Source: Pseudomonas sp. PGPPP3
GTDB taxonomy: Bacteria > Pseudomonadota > Gammaproteobacteria > Pseudomonadales > Pseudomonadaceae
Reading direction: 5' to 3'
Length of the DNA: 5,864 bases
Assembly: GCA_002256055.1 (NCBI GenBank)
Contig: NKIE01000193.1
Location: 1 to 5,864, forward strand
Each line of letters begins with the position of its first letter. Position 1 is the stretch's first letter. Below the pieces are notes generated by a model. It was given only the letters and a program-made list of their open reading frames with translations, ran no database searches and had not been told where the DNA came from. Below are positions 1-5,864 of this stretch, one piece after another. The position numbers and the translations under genes are program-made.

Positions 1-173
1 CCAACGCTAGTGTGGCCCGATCCAGTGGTGACTCGGCGTTTGACGGTTCGGCGGTTTCGGCGGTGCGCAAAGTAGGGCGCATCCCGGAAATGCAGCAATT
101 GGACCGCGCCACTTTTGATCAGCTGTATCGCCAACGGCGTGCGGTCTTTAAACCGGAGGATTTAAGCCTGTGA
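1..173 (+). CDS. tolA: TolA, C-terminal end (partial, 5' end outside window)
   Basis: This is the 3' end of a reading frame whose codons start at base 3 and which stops with TGA at 171-173, leaving 56 visible residues. The visible part contains an ARSSGD-AFD segment, then [13 protein letters not shown], and ends in FKPEDLSL. I recognise this as the end of domain III of pseudomonad TolA, the TonB-C-like fold. In the known system TolA is anchored in the inner membrane, is driven by TolQR and the proton motive force, and uses this periplasmic domain to contact TolB/Pal and to receive some colicins and filamentous phages. The position directly before tolB supports the call. The transmembrane anchor and long helical domain II lie outside the window. 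The stop overlaps the tolB start as GTGA, which suggests translational coupling. Confidence 0.93.
   Translation, partial: NASVARSSGDSAFDGSAVSAVRKVGRIPEMQQLDRATFDQLYRQRRAVFKPEDLSL
155..159 (+). promoter_or_regulatory. Shine-Dalgarno for tolB, inside the tolA 3' end
   Basis: GGAGG lies within the last codons of tolA, 10 nt before the GTG at 170. That spacing is somewhat long, but no other initiation site fits. The tolB frame has a TAA at 149-151, and the codons between it and GTG170 contain no ATG, GTG or TTG. The next in-frame ATG lies well beyond the signal peptide. Termination of tolA at 171-173 probably helps initiation. Confidence 0.6.
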
Positions 174-1471
174 ATACCCTGATTCGTATTGCCTTGCTGG
201 GCTTGGCCTTGCTGGCTGGCACCGTGCAGGCGGCAGATCCGCTGGTGATCTCGGGCGGTAACGACCGCGCGATCCCCATTGCTGTAGTGCCGTTTGGCTG
301 GCAGGGCGGCACTGTGCTGCCGCAAAACATGGCGGAAATCATCGGCAATGACATGCGCAACTCCGGCATCTTTGAACCGATTCCGGCGCAAAACATGATC
401 AGCCTGCCAACCCAAGCCTCGGAAGTGATCTTCCGTGACTGGAAGGCCCTCGGTGCACAGTTCGTCATGGTGGGCAGCATTGTGCCGGCCGGCGGCCGTC
501 TGCAAGTGCAGTTCGCGTTGTTCAACGTGGCCACCGAGCAGCAGGTGATGGCGGGTAATGTCAGCGGTGGCGTGGATCAGCTGCGTGACATGGCGCACTA
601 CATTGCCGACCAGGGCTTTGAAAAGCTCACCGGCATCCAGGGCGCGTTCTCCACCCGTTTGCTGTTTGTCACCGCCGAACGCTTCTCCGTGGACAGCACC
701 CGTTACACCCTGCAGCGCGCCGACTATGACGGCGCGCGCGGCGTAACCCTGCTGCAATCGCGCGAGCCGATTCTGTCGCCAACCTTTGCTCCAGATGGCA
801 AGCGCATCGCCTATGTGTCGTTCGAGCAGAAGCGTCCGCGCATCTTTGTTCAGTACGTAGACACCGGTCGCCGCGAGCAATTGACCAATTTTGAAGGCTT
901 GAACGGTGCACCAGCCTGGTCGCCGGAAGGCAATCGTCTGGCGTTCGTGCTGTCCAAGGACGGCAACCCGGAAATCTACGTGATGGATCTGGGTTCGCGC
1001 CAAATGCGCCGGGTCACCAACCACTTTGGCATCGATACCGAACCGTTCTGGGGCAAGGATGGGCAAACCATCTACTTCACATCCGACCGTGCCGGCAAGC
1101 CACAGATCTACAAAACCAACATCAGCAGTGGTTCGGTTGAGCGTGTGACCTTTATCGGTAACTACAACGCCAACCCGAAACTGTCCGCGGACGAGAAAAC
1201 CCTGGTGATGGTCCATCGTCAGGACGGCTACTCGGTGTTCCGTGTAGCGGCCCAGGATCTGACCCGTGGCACAGTAAAAATCCTCACCCAGAGCAATCTG
1301 GACGAGTCGGCGACTATTGCCCCCAATGGCACCATGGTAACCTACGCGACTAGCTCTGCAGGCCGTGGTGTGCTGATGCTGGCCTCGATCAACGGGCGGG
1401 TGAAAATACCGCTGCCAATCGCCGCACAAGGCGAGATTCGTGCGCCGTCCTGGTCTCCCTTTCTGAAGTGA
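170..1471 (+). CDS. tolB: Tol-Pal system protein TolB (periplasmic beta-propeller)
   Basis: The product is 433 residues, the usual TolB length. Residues 1-21 form a Sec signal peptide (MNTLIR, hydrophobic core, VQA), with mature protein starting at about A22-DPLVIS. Residues 22-165 are the N-terminal alpha/beta domain, including [10 protein letters not shown] and the [14 protein letters not shown] segment. Residues 166-433 form the six-bladed propeller, with blade repeats recognisable at [14 protein letters not shown] (202-215), [14 protein letters not shown] (246-259), [14 protein letters not shown] (290-303), [14 protein letters not shown] (334-347) and the final APSWSPF. In the known family TolB binds Pal through the propeller and TolA through its N-terminus, so that Pal switches between TolB and peptidoglycan. 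It starts with GTG overlapping the tolA stop and is followed 50 nt later by pal. A long antisense open frame across it is a high-GC shadow. Confidence 0.97.
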   Translation: MNTLIRIALLGLALLAGTVQAADPLVISGGNDRAIPIAVVPFGWQGGTVLPQNMAEIIGNDMRNSGIFEPIPAQNMISLPTQASEVIFRDWKALGAQFVMVGSIVPAGGRLQVQFALFNVATEQQVMAGNVSGGVDQLRDMAHYIADQGFEKLTGIQGAFSTRLLFVTAERFSVDSTRYTLQRADYDGARGVTLLQSREPILSPTFAPDGKRIAYVSFEQKRPRIFVQYVDTGRREQLTNFEGLNGAPAWSPEGNRLAFVLSKDGNPEIYVMDLGSRQMRRVTNHFGIDTEPFWGKDGQTIYFTSDRAGKPQIYKTNISSGSVERVTFIGNYNANPKLSADEKTLVMVHRQDGYSVFRVAAQDLTRGTVKILTQSNLDESATIAPNGTMVTYATSSAGRGVLMLASINGRVKIPLPIAAQGEIRAPSWSPFLK

Positions 1472-1509
1472 TAAACCTGGCCATTTGGCCTAATAAACTA
1501 CAACTCATT

Positions 1510-1514
1510 AGGAG
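1510..1514 (+). promoter_or_regulatory. Shine-Dalgarno of pal, partly within a small inverted repeat
   Basis: AGGAG lies 7 nt before ATG1522, near-ideal spacing, and fixes the pal start. Its last three bases are part of the 3' arm of the inverted repeat AACTC (1502-1506) / GAGTT (1512-1516), so the site could be partly paired. Before it, GGCC-ATTT-GGCC (1479-1490) can form a short hairpin but has no T-run, so it does not look like a terminator. Confidence 0.75.
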
Positions 1515-1521
1515 TTAAACG

Positions 1522-2025
1522 ATGGAAATGCTGAAATTTGGCAAACTGACTGCTCTGGCTTTGACTCTGGCCATCGCTGCTGGTTGCTCCTCTAAAGGCG
1601 GCGACAACGCTGGCGAAGGCGCTATCGATCCTAACGCTGGCTACAACGCCAACGGCAATGGTTCGGGCCTGGACAGCAGCATGGCTGACGAAGCCGCTCT
1701 GCGCGCTATCACCACTTTCTACTTCGCCTACGACAGCTCTGATCTGCTGCCGGAAGCCATGCGCGCCCTCGACGTGCACGCTAAAGACCTGAAAGCCGAC
1801 GGTTCGCGCGTAGTTCTGCAAGGTCACACCGACCAGCGCGGCACCCGTGAGTACAACATGGCTCTGGGCGAGCGTCGCGGCATGGCCGTTCAGCGCTACC
1901 TGGTTCTGCAAGGCGTTTCGCCAGCTCAGCTGGAAGTGGTTTCCTACGGTAAAGAGCGTCTGGCCGCTACTGGCACTGACGAAGACAGCATGGCGCAAAA
2001 CCGCCGTGTAAACCTGGTTAAGTAA
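1522..2025 (+). CDS. pal: Peptidoglycan-associated lipoprotein Pal / OprL
   Basis: The product is 167 residues. A lipoprotein signal ([14 protein letters not shown]...) ends in AAGC with the lipidated Cys at 22. The +2 residue is Ser rather than Asp, which fits outer-membrane sorting. A Gly/Asn/Ala-rich linker (about 24-58) leads to an OmpA-like domain (about 62-165). That domain contains [10 protein letters not shown], then [12 protein letters not shown] (101-112) and LGERRG. D104 and R119 correspond to the residues that bind diaminopimelate in OmpA-family domains. Known role: it anchors the outer membrane to peptidoglycan and is the mobile cargo of the Tol machine, binding TolB. Codons are strongly biased to GCT, GGC, CTG and AAC compared with the neighbours, as expected for an abundant protein. 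In pseudomonads the gene is also called oprL. Confidence 0.97.
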   Translation: MEMLKFGKLTALALTLAIAAGCSSKGGDNAGEGAIDPNAGYNANGNGSGLDSSMADEAALRAITTFYFAYDSSDLLPEAMRALDVHAKDLKADGSRVVLQGHTDQRGTREYNMALGERRGMAVQRYLVLQGVSPAQLEVVSYGKERLAATGTDEDSMAQNRRVNLVK

Positions 2026-2031
2026 TTAGCC

Positions 2032-2844
2032 ATGGGTAAGTGTCAGCGTGTTCTAGCCTTGATGGTTCTCGGTCTGCCGCTTGCGGCGCTGGCCGAGGTT
2101 CCGGTAGTGGACAGCAATGCCGCCTATGGCGGCAGTGGTTATCCACCCGCTGGCTATGGCACGTCTGGCGCCTATGCGGGAGGCGGGGCAACGGCCCCAG
2201 CCTCTGCGCAGAGTCAGCTGTTTATGCAGCTGCAGCAAATGCAGGAAGAGCTCAGTCAACTGCGCGGTATGGTTGAAGAGCAGCAGAACGAGATTCAACG
2301 TTTGAAGCAGGAAGGCCTCGAGCGCTACCAGTCTCTCGATCAGCGTTTGTCAGGCGGTGCCACCGGTGCCCCGGCAACTCAGAATTCCCCTGCTGCTGGC
2401 GCGACCAACGCCAGCGGCGCCCCTGCTGCACCGTCGGCCGCGGCCGCTGTGAGCAATCAACCGGGTGATCCGGCGAAAGAAAAACTTTACTACGATGCCT
2501 CCTTTGAGCTGATCAAGGCCAAGGACTTCGACAAGGCCAGCCAGGCGTTTGAAGCCTTTCTGCGCAAATACCCGAACAGTCAGTACGCCGGCAATGCCCA
2601 GTACTGGTTGGGTGAAGTGAACTTGACTCAGGGCCGTCTGCAGGCTGCCGGTCAGGCATTTGCCAAGGTCAGTCAGAACTATCCAAGCCATACCAAGGTG
2701 CCGGATTCGTTGTACAAACTCGCCGATGTCGAGCAGCGCCTGGGTAACAACGACAAGGCCAAGGGCATTCTGCAGCAAGTGATTGCGCAGTTCCCCAGCA
2801 GCTCTGCGGCGCAATTGGCACAGCGCGACCTGAAGCGACTCTAG
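2032..2844 (+). CDS. cpoB: Cell division coordinator CpoB (YbgF), periplasmic TPR protein
   Basis: The product is 270 residues. A Sec signal peptide spans 1-21 (LPLAALA, cleaved before EVPVV). A Gly/Tyr/Pro/Ala-rich stretch spans about 29-60. A coiled coil spans about 61-107 (QLQQMQEELSQLR..., heptad-like), as in the trimerising helix of YbgF. An Ala/Pro/Gly linker spans about 108-146. The C-terminus (about 150-258) holds three TPR-like units, beginning near YYDASFELIKAKDFDKA, AQYWLGEVNLTQGRLQAA and SLYKLADVEQRLGNNDKA. In E. coli CpoB links the Tol system to PBP1B/LpoB so that outer-membrane constriction and septal wall synthesis are coordinated. The same job here is inferred from homology and the place after pal. 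The start is 6 nt after the pal stop with no clear Shine-Dalgarno, so translation is probably coupled to pal. Confidence 0.94.
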   Translation: MGKCQRVLALMVLGLPLAALAEVPVVDSNAAYGGSGYPPAGYGTSGAYAGGGATAPASAQSQLFMQLQQMQEELSQLRGMVEEQQNEIQRLKQEGLERYQSLDQRLSGGATGAPATQNSPAAGATNASGAPAAPSAAAAVSNQPGDPAKEKLYYDASFELIKAKDFDKASQAFEAFLRKYPNSQYAGNAQYWLGEVNLTQGRLQAAGQAFAKVSQNYPSHTKVPDSLYKLADVEQRLGNNDKAKGILQQVIAQFPSSSAAQLAQRDLKRL

Positions 2845-2879
2845 TCAATCAGGCGGCCGCCACTGGCCGTTCGATCAAG

Positions 2880-2906
2880 AAAACCTGCGCCTGGCGCGGG
2901 TTTTTT
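2880..2906 (+). terminator. Intrinsic terminator of the tol-pal-cpoB block
   Basis: The stem AAAACCTGCGC (2880-2890) pairs with GCGCGGGTTTT (2894-2904) over 11 positions with one G-U pair, around a 3-nt loop, and the strand ends in six T (2901-2906). It lies 35 nt after the cpoB stop and separates the tol cluster from queE. The A-run on the left arm could give weak activity on the opposite strand. Confidence 0.9.
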
Positions 2907-2962
2907 ATGTCTCATTCTCCCTGGTGGCCACCCTGCGGACCGTCGGGTGCTCAACGTTAAAA

Positions 2963-2991
2963 ATGTCTCCTGGAATTTTTTCGGTTAGACT
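2963..2991 (+). promoter_or_regulatory. Possible sigma70-type promoter for queE-queC (weak)
   Basis: A -10-like TAGACT (2986-2991, 4 of 6 consensus bases) lies 17 nt after a poor -35-like ATGTCT (2963-2968, 3 of 6). Transcription would begin near 2998. A promoter is expected somewhere here because a strong terminator closes the preceding operon. The match itself is marginal, and other placements in this AT-richer stretch are possible. Confidence 0.3.
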
Positions 2992-3026
2992 CTGCGCCCC
3001 CTAATTTGTCCTCTACGAGGCGCAAC

Positions 3027-3031
3027 GGAGG
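3027..3031 (+). promoter_or_regulatory. Shine-Dalgarno-like GGAGG before queE, unusually placed
   Basis: GGAGG is the only strong ribosome-binding motif in the queE leader. It lies 3 nt before ATG3035, which is too close for an efficient site, and 36 nt before ATG3068, the start expected from homologues. CCTC at 3010-3013 can pair either with GAGG at 3017-3020 or with GAGG at 3028-3031. The motif therefore might be alternately exposed and masked. Confidence 0.35.
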
Positions 3032-3067
3032 CGGATGGCCTGTGTCGCTGTCACGCCCGTGGCCCAT

Positions 3068-3715
3068 ATGCAAGAAACCCTGCGCATCACCGAAGTGTTT
3101 TATTCCCTGCAGGGCGAAACCCGCACTGCCGGTTTACCGACTGTGTTCGTTCGCCTGACAGGTTGCCCGCTGCGTTGCCAGTACTGCGATACCGCTTACG
3201 CCTTCAGTGGTGGTGAGTTGCAGTCGCTGGACAGCATCCTGGCCCAAGTGGCCAGCTACAAGCCGCGCTATGTCTGTGTCACCGGTGGCGAGCCATTGGC
3301 CCAGCCAAATGCGATCAGCCTGCTCAAGCAGCTGTGTGACGCCGGCTATGAGGTGTCCCTGGAAACCAGCGGTGCCCTGGATATTTCCGCCGTCGACACT
3401 CGCGTCAGTCGCGTGGTGGACCTGAAAACCCCAGGCTCGGCCGAAGTTGGGCGTAACCGCTACGAGAACATCCAGCACATCACAGCTAACGATCAGGTCA
3501 AGTTCGTCATCTGTTCGCGTGAGGACTACGACTGGGCGGTTTCCAAGCTGATCGAGTATCGCCTGGAGCAGCGTGCCGGAGAGGTGTTGATGTCGCCCAG
3601 CCATCATGAGCTGGATGCCCGCTCGTTGGCCGAGTGGATCATCGCCGACAATCTGCCGGTACGCCTGCAGATGCAGCTGCATAAAATCCTCTGGAACGAC
3701 GCGCCGGGACATTGA
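3068..3715 (+). CDS. queE: 7-carboxy-7-deazaguanine synthase QueE (radical SAM)
   Basis: From ATG3068 the product is 215 residues, the length I remember for pseudomonad QueE, starting [17 protein letters not shown]. The radical-SAM cluster motif is CPLRCQYC, with C33, C37 and C40 as the 4Fe-4S ligands, in the CxxxCxxC spacing. [10 protein letters not shown] (71-80) carries the GGEP motif for SAM binding. SLETSG (97-102) and DLKTPG (118-123) are further family motifs. The enzyme converts 6-carboxy-tetrahydropterin to 7-carboxy-7-deazaguanine (CDG) in the cytoplasm, in the preQ0/queuosine pathway. An alternative in-frame ATG at 3035 would add 11 residues (MACVAVTPVAH) and is closer to the only GGAGG. 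I prefer 3068 because of family similarity, but the start is not certain. queC follows after a single base. Confidence 0.94.
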   Translation: MQETLRITEVFYSLQGETRTAGLPTVFVRLTGCPLRCQYCDTAYAFSGGELQSLDSILAQVASYKPRYVCVTGGEPLAQPNAISLLKQLCDAGYEVSLETSGALDISAVDTRVSRVVDLKTPGSAEVGRNRYENIQHITANDQVKFVICSREDYDWAVSKLIEYRLEQRAGEVLMSPSHHELDARSLAEWIIADNLPVRLQMQLHKILWNDAPGH

Positions 3716-3716
3716 A

Positions 3717-4391
3717 ATGACGACGAAGAAAGCCCTGATTCTGCTCTCCGGTGGCCTCGACTCCGCCACAGTGCTGGCCATGGCCAAGGCCGACGGCTAC
3801 GCGTGCTACAGCATGAGTTTCGACTACGGCCAGCGCCATCGCTCCGAGCTGCAGGCAGCCGAGCGGGTCGCCCAGCAGCTGGGTGTGATCGAGCACAAGG
3901 TGATTGGCCTGAACCTCAATGGCATTGGTGGTTCAGCCCTCACTGATACCTCCATTGCTGTGCCGGAAACACTGGAGGCAGGCATTCCAGTGACTTACGT
4001 GCCGGCGCGCAATACGGTGTTCCTGGCCTTGGCTCTGGGATGGGCTGAAGTGCTCGGTGCTCGCGATATCTTTATCGGCGTGAATGCCGTGGATTACTCC
4101 GGCTACCCCGATTGCCGTCCAGAGTTTATTGCCGCGTTTGAAACCATGGCCAACCTGGCCACCAAGGCCGGCGTCGAGGGGCAGGGCTTTCGCATCCAGG
4201 CGCCATTGCAGATGATGAGCAAGGGCGAGATCGTTCAGGCGGGTCTGCGCCATGGCGTGGATTACGGTTTGACGGTGTCCTGCTACCAGGCTGACGATGA
4301 CGGTCGAGCCTGCGGCAAGTGCGACAGCTGCCGCCTGCGCGCGGCCGGTTTTGCCGAGGCGGCGGTCGCTGATCCAACCCGGTACGGCTAA
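3717..4391 (+). CDS. queC: 7-cyano-7-deazaguanine (preQ0) synthase QueC
   Basis: From ATG3717 the product is 224 residues, normal for QueC. SGGLDS (11-16) is the PP-loop that binds [13 protein letters not shown] (94-103) and [17 protein letters not shown] (121-137) are family signatures. C189, C199, C202 and C205 (SCY...CGKCDSC) form the zinc site. The enzyme uses ATP and ammonia to turn CDG into preQ0, the step after QueE. It begins one base after the queE stop (TGA-A-ATG) without a good Shine-Dalgarno of its own, so it is probably translated by reinitiation. The open frame extends upstream to 3606 in a different frame over queE, but that extension reads as nonsense for the family. No intrinsic terminator is seen between queC and the tRNA. 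Confidence 0.97.
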   Translation: MTTKKALILLSGGLDSATVLAMAKADGYACYSMSFDYGQRHRSELQAAERVAQQLGVIEHKVIGLNLNGIGGSALTDTSIAVPETLEAGIPVTYVPARNTVFLALALGWAEVLGARDIFIGVNAVDYSGYPDCRPEFIAAFETMANLATKAGVEGQGFRIQAPLQMMSKGEIVQAGLRHGVDYGLTVSCYQADDDGRACGKCDSCRLRAAGFAEAAVADPTRYG

Positions 4392-4406
4392 AAAGCCTGC
4401 GTGGTG

Positions 4407-4434
4407 TTGATTTTATGAATTAAATCAGTATCAT
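4407..4434 (+). promoter_or_regulatory. Sigma70-type promoter of tRNA-Lys
   Basis: A -35-like TTGATT (4407-4412, 4 of 6) and a -10 TATCAT (4429-4434, 5 of 6) are separated by 16 nt. Predicted initiation near 4441 gives a 5' leader of only about 5 nt before the tRNA at 4446. The local AT-richness between queC and the tRNA supports the call. Confidence 0.65.
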
Positions 4435-4445
4435 GCACAGCTGTC

Positions 4446-4521
4446 GGGTCGTTAGCTCAGTTGGTAGAGCAGTTGGCTTTTAACCAATTGGTCGTAGGTT
4501 CGAATCCCACACGACCCACCA
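4446..4521 (+). tRNA. tRNA-Lys, anticodon TTT (UUU), CCA encoded
   Basis: The gene is 76 nt and folds as a full cloverleaf. The acceptor stem is GGGTCGT/ACGACCC, the D arm is GCTC...GAGC with AGTTGGTA, the anticodon stem is GTTGG/CCAAT with loop CTTTTAA, and the T arm is GTAGG-TTCGAAT-CCCAC. A discriminator A is followed by the encoded CCA at 4519-4521. The anticodon TTT (4479-4481) reads AAA and AAG lysine codons. It has its own promoter upstream and a terminator downstream, and appears to be a single-tRNA unit. It is not a substrate of the neighbouring queuosine pathway, because queuosine is placed in GUN-anticodon tRNAs (Asp, Asn, His, Tyr). Confidence 0.98.
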
Positions 4522-4545
4522 TATTTCCTTCTCTGGAAGGTGGCG

Positions 4546-4585
4546 AAAAGCCAGGATGTCCTTGTTAAGGTCTCCTGGCTTTTTT
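4546..4585 (+). terminator. Intrinsic terminator after tRNA-Lys
   Basis: AAAAGCCAGGA (4546-4556) pairs perfectly over 11 bp with TCCTGGCTTTT (4573-4583). The run of T covers 4580-4585. Inside the loop a second small hairpin, CCTT-GTT-AAGG (4560-4570), can form. It lies 24 nt after the encoded CCA, so the primary transcript would have a short 3' trailer to be trimmed. Confidence 0.9.
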
Positions 4586-4670
4586 GTGTGCGTGAGTTTT
4601 TTCGGCAGCGTCGGTCATCGTCATGCCAGTGAACGGATTGAGCGCGGTCAGTCGTCCGGTCGAGGCTGGT

Positions 4671-4700
4671 TTGCAAAGCCTTTTACGCTCAACTTAATAT
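4671..4700 (+). promoter_or_regulatory. Candidate sigma70-type promoter of nadA
   Basis: TTGCAA (4671-4676, 4 of 6 to -35) and TAATAT (4695-4700, 4 of 6 to -10) are separated by 18 nt. Initiation would fall near 4707, about 57 nt before the nadA start. A promoter between the tRNA terminator and nadA is expected. In the rest of 4586-4763 I see no further gene and no operator-like repeat that I can support. Confidence 0.45.
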
Positions 4701-4750
4701 GCCGGCCTTTATGGTCGCCCGCGTTGAATGGCGCACGGTCAGATTTTTAC

Positions 4751-4755
4751 AGGGG
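4751..4755 (+). promoter_or_regulatory. Shine-Dalgarno that fixes the nadA start
   Basis: AGGGG lies 8 nt before ATG4764. The longer in-frame ATG at 4728 has no comparable motif before it and would add 12 residues ([12 protein letters not shown]) that I do not recognise as part of the family. Confidence 0.7.
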
Positions 4756-4763
4756 CAGAGCAC

Positions 4764-5822
4764 ATGTCGCAGATTTCCGAACGCTTGTTGGTGCAAGCCC
4801 ACCTGGATGCCAAGCAGCCCACGCCGTTGACGGTTGAGCAGGAAGCGGTCTTGCGTGGCGAGATCGCCGCCGAGCTGAAGAAACAGAACGCTGTGCTGGT
4901 GGCTCACTATTACTGCGATCCGGTGATCCAGGCGCTCGCCGAAGAAACCGGCGGTTGCGTCTCCGACTCCCTGGAAATGGCCCGTTTTGGCAGCCAAAGC
5001 TCGGCGCAGACGGTGCTGGTGGCGGGCGTCAAGTTCATGGGTGAGACGGCGAAAATTCTCAACCCGGAAAAACGCATCCTGATGCCGACGCTGGAGGCGA
5101 CCTGCTCGCTGGACCTTGGCTGCCCGGTGGATGAGTTTGCGGCGTTCTGCGATCAGCCCCCTGAGCGCACCGTAGTCGTGTATGCCAACACCTCGGCGGC
5201 GGTCAAAGCCCGTGCCGACTGGGTGGTGACTTCCAGTTGCGCCCTGGAAATCGTCGAAAGCCTAATGGATAACGGCGAGAAAATCATTTGGGCCCCGGAT
5301 AAGCACTTGGGGCGCTATATCCAGAAGCAAACCGGCGCGGACATGCTGCTGTGGGACGGTGCCTGCATCGTCCACGAAGAGTTCAAGGCCAAGCAGCTGC
5401 ACGACATGAAGGCGCTGTACCCCGAGGCTGCCATCTTGGTGCACCCGGAGTCGCCGGAAGCGGTTATTGATCTAGCTGATGCAGTGGGCTCCACCAGCCA
5501 GCTGATCAAGGCGGCGCAAACCTTGCCGAATTCGACCTTTATCGTTGCTACTGATCGCGGCATTTTCTACAAGATGCAGCAGCTGTGCCCGGACAAGATC
5601 TTTATTGAGGCGCCGACCGCTGGCAATGGCGCCGCCTGCCGCAGTTGTGCCCATTGCCCGTGGATGGCGATGAATACCCTTGAGCGCACCCTGCAGTGTC
5701 TTCGTGAGGGTTCTAACGAGATTTTCGTTGATGCTGCTCTGGTGCCGCGTGCGGTCAAGCCGCTCAAGCGCATGCTCGACTTCACCCAGGCCGCGCGCTT
5801 GCAGCAGGCCGGCAACGCATGA
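4764..5822 (+). CDS. nadA: Quinolinate synthase NadA
   Basis: From ATG4764 the product is 352 residues starting [11 protein letters not shown], the length I recall for pseudomonad NadA. Family segments include AHYYCDP (47-53), [13 protein letters not shown] (63-75), [12 protein letters not shown] (88-99), [10 protein letters not shown] (176-185), HPESP (227-231) and GSTSQ (242-246). The 4Fe-4S ligands, aligned to E. coli C113, C200 and C297, are C114, C201 and C298; the last lies in CRSCAHC (292-298). The enzyme condenses iminoaspartate, made by NadB, with dihydroxyacetone phosphate to quinolinate in de novo NAD synthesis. In the cytoplasm its cluster is oxygen-sensitive. It appears to be a single-gene unit between the tRNA terminator and its own terminator. 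nadB and nadC are not in the window. Confidence 0.97.
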   Translation: MSQISERLLVQAHLDAKQPTPLTVEQEAVLRGEIAAELKKQNAVLVAHYYCDPVIQALAEETGGCVSDSLEMARFGSQSSAQTVLVAGVKFMGETAKILNPEKRILMPTLEATCSLDLGCPVDEFAAFCDQPPERTVVVYANTSAAVKARADWVVTSSCALEIVESLMDNGEKIIWAPDKHLGRYIQKQTGADMLLWDGACIVHEEFKAKQLHDMKALYPEAAILVHPESPEAVIDLADAVGSTSQLIKAAQTLPNSTFIVATDRGIFYKMQQLCPDKIFIEAPTAGNGAACRSCAHCPWMAMNTLERTLQCLREGSNEIFVDAALVPRAVKPLKRMLDFTQAARLQQAGNA

Positions 5823-5837
5823 CGCTTTTCATGACAC

Positions 5838-5864
5838 AAAAAAACCGGCCTAGGCCGGTTTTTT
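5838..5864. terminator. Symmetric, probably bidirectional terminator after nadA
   Basis: AAAAAACCGGCC (5839-5850), TA, and GGCCGGTTTTTT (5853-5864) form a perfect 26-bp palindrome. It starts 16 nt after the nadA stop and runs to the window edge. Seven A on the left and at least six T on the right mean either strand yields a GC-rich hairpin followed by U. This is what is usually seen between convergent genes, so a minus-strand gene may lie just beyond the window; that is inference only. Confidence 0.88.

Noticed and set aside
119..1429. 436-codon minus-strand open frame antisense to tolB
   Set aside because: It lies opposite a clearly conserved TolB gene, its translation is rich in His/Arg/Gln/Gly and resembles no family I know, and long antisense frames are common in high-GC codon-biased genes.
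1479..1490. GGCC-ATTT-GGCC hairpin as a terminator after tolB
   Set aside because: The stem is only 4 bp and is followed by TAATAAA rather than a T-run.
1498..1998. 166-codon minus-strand open frame antisense to pal
   Set aside because: It is a shadow of the strongly biased pal codons; its translation has no recognisable domain.
2853..2874. GGCCGC-rich repeats after cpoB as a REP-type element
   Set aside because: They are only short GC-rich palindromes (a NotI-like site and GGCCG); there is no full-length REP hairpin or second copy in the window.
2995..3034. preQ1 riboswitch before queE-queC
   Set aside because: The context made it worth checking, but the leader lacks the preQ1-I stem-loop followed by an A-rich tail with CUA, and nothing resembles the larger preQ1 classes.
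3134..3787. 217-codon minus-strand open frame antisense to queE and the queC start
   Set aside because: QueE and QueC have intact motifs on the + strand, and the antisense product is not recognisable.
4452..4676. Minus-strand open frame with CGIRTYDQLVKSQLLYQLS at its C-terminus
   Set aside because: The C-terminal part is the antisense translation of tRNA-Lys, a well-known source of false hypothetical proteins; the rest covers the terminator and promoter region.
4556..4837. 93-codon plus-strand open frame between tRNA-Lys and nadA
   Set aside because: It starts inside the tRNA terminator hairpin and ends out of frame within nadA, with no ribosome-binding site and no recognisable product.

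Overview
The window reads as ordinary core chromosome of a Pseudomonas (gammaproteobacterium, fluorescens/putida-like). This rests on recognising the proteins and gene order from memory, not on a search. The order is tolA (3' end) - tolB - pal/oprL - cpoB(ybgF) - queE - queC - tRNA-Lys(UUU) - nadA. All protein genes are on the + strand, and none shows a frameshift, truncation or missing key residue apart from tolA, which is cut by the window edge. I see no mobile element, CRISPR array, phage gene or defence system.

Region 1 (1-2906) is the distal part of the tol-pal cluster, the trans-envelope machine that pulls the outer membrane inward during division and keeps the envelope intact. TolA (inner-membrane energy transducer, C-terminal domain only), TolB (periplasmic beta-propeller), Pal/OprL (peptidoglycan-binding outer-membrane lipoprotein) and CpoB (periplasmic coiled-coil/TPR protein) are tightly packed. 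tolA and tolB overlap by 4 nt, the tolB-pal gap is 50 nt and the pal-cpoB gap is 6 nt. The block ends in a strong intrinsic terminator at 2880-2906.

Region 2 (2907-4391) holds queE and queC, two enzymes of 7-deazaguanine (preQ0/queuosine) synthesis, separated by one base. QueC makes preQ0 from the CDG that QueE produces. A weak promoter-like sequence and a small foldable leader precede queE, and its exact start codon is uncertain. No terminator is visible after queC.

Region 3 (4392-4585) is a complete tRNA-Lys with encoded CCA, its own sigma70-type promoter and a hairpin terminator.

Region 4 (4586-5864) holds nadA, quinolinate synthase for de novo NAD synthesis, with its Fe-S cysteines intact. 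It ends in a perfectly symmetric hairpin at the window edge that could terminate transcription in both directions.

Functionally these are three unrelated housekeeping modules: envelope constriction, tRNA modification and supply, and NAD synthesis. I did not find a convincing new biological system. The observations listed are modest points about translation starts, RNA structures and transcription boundaries.
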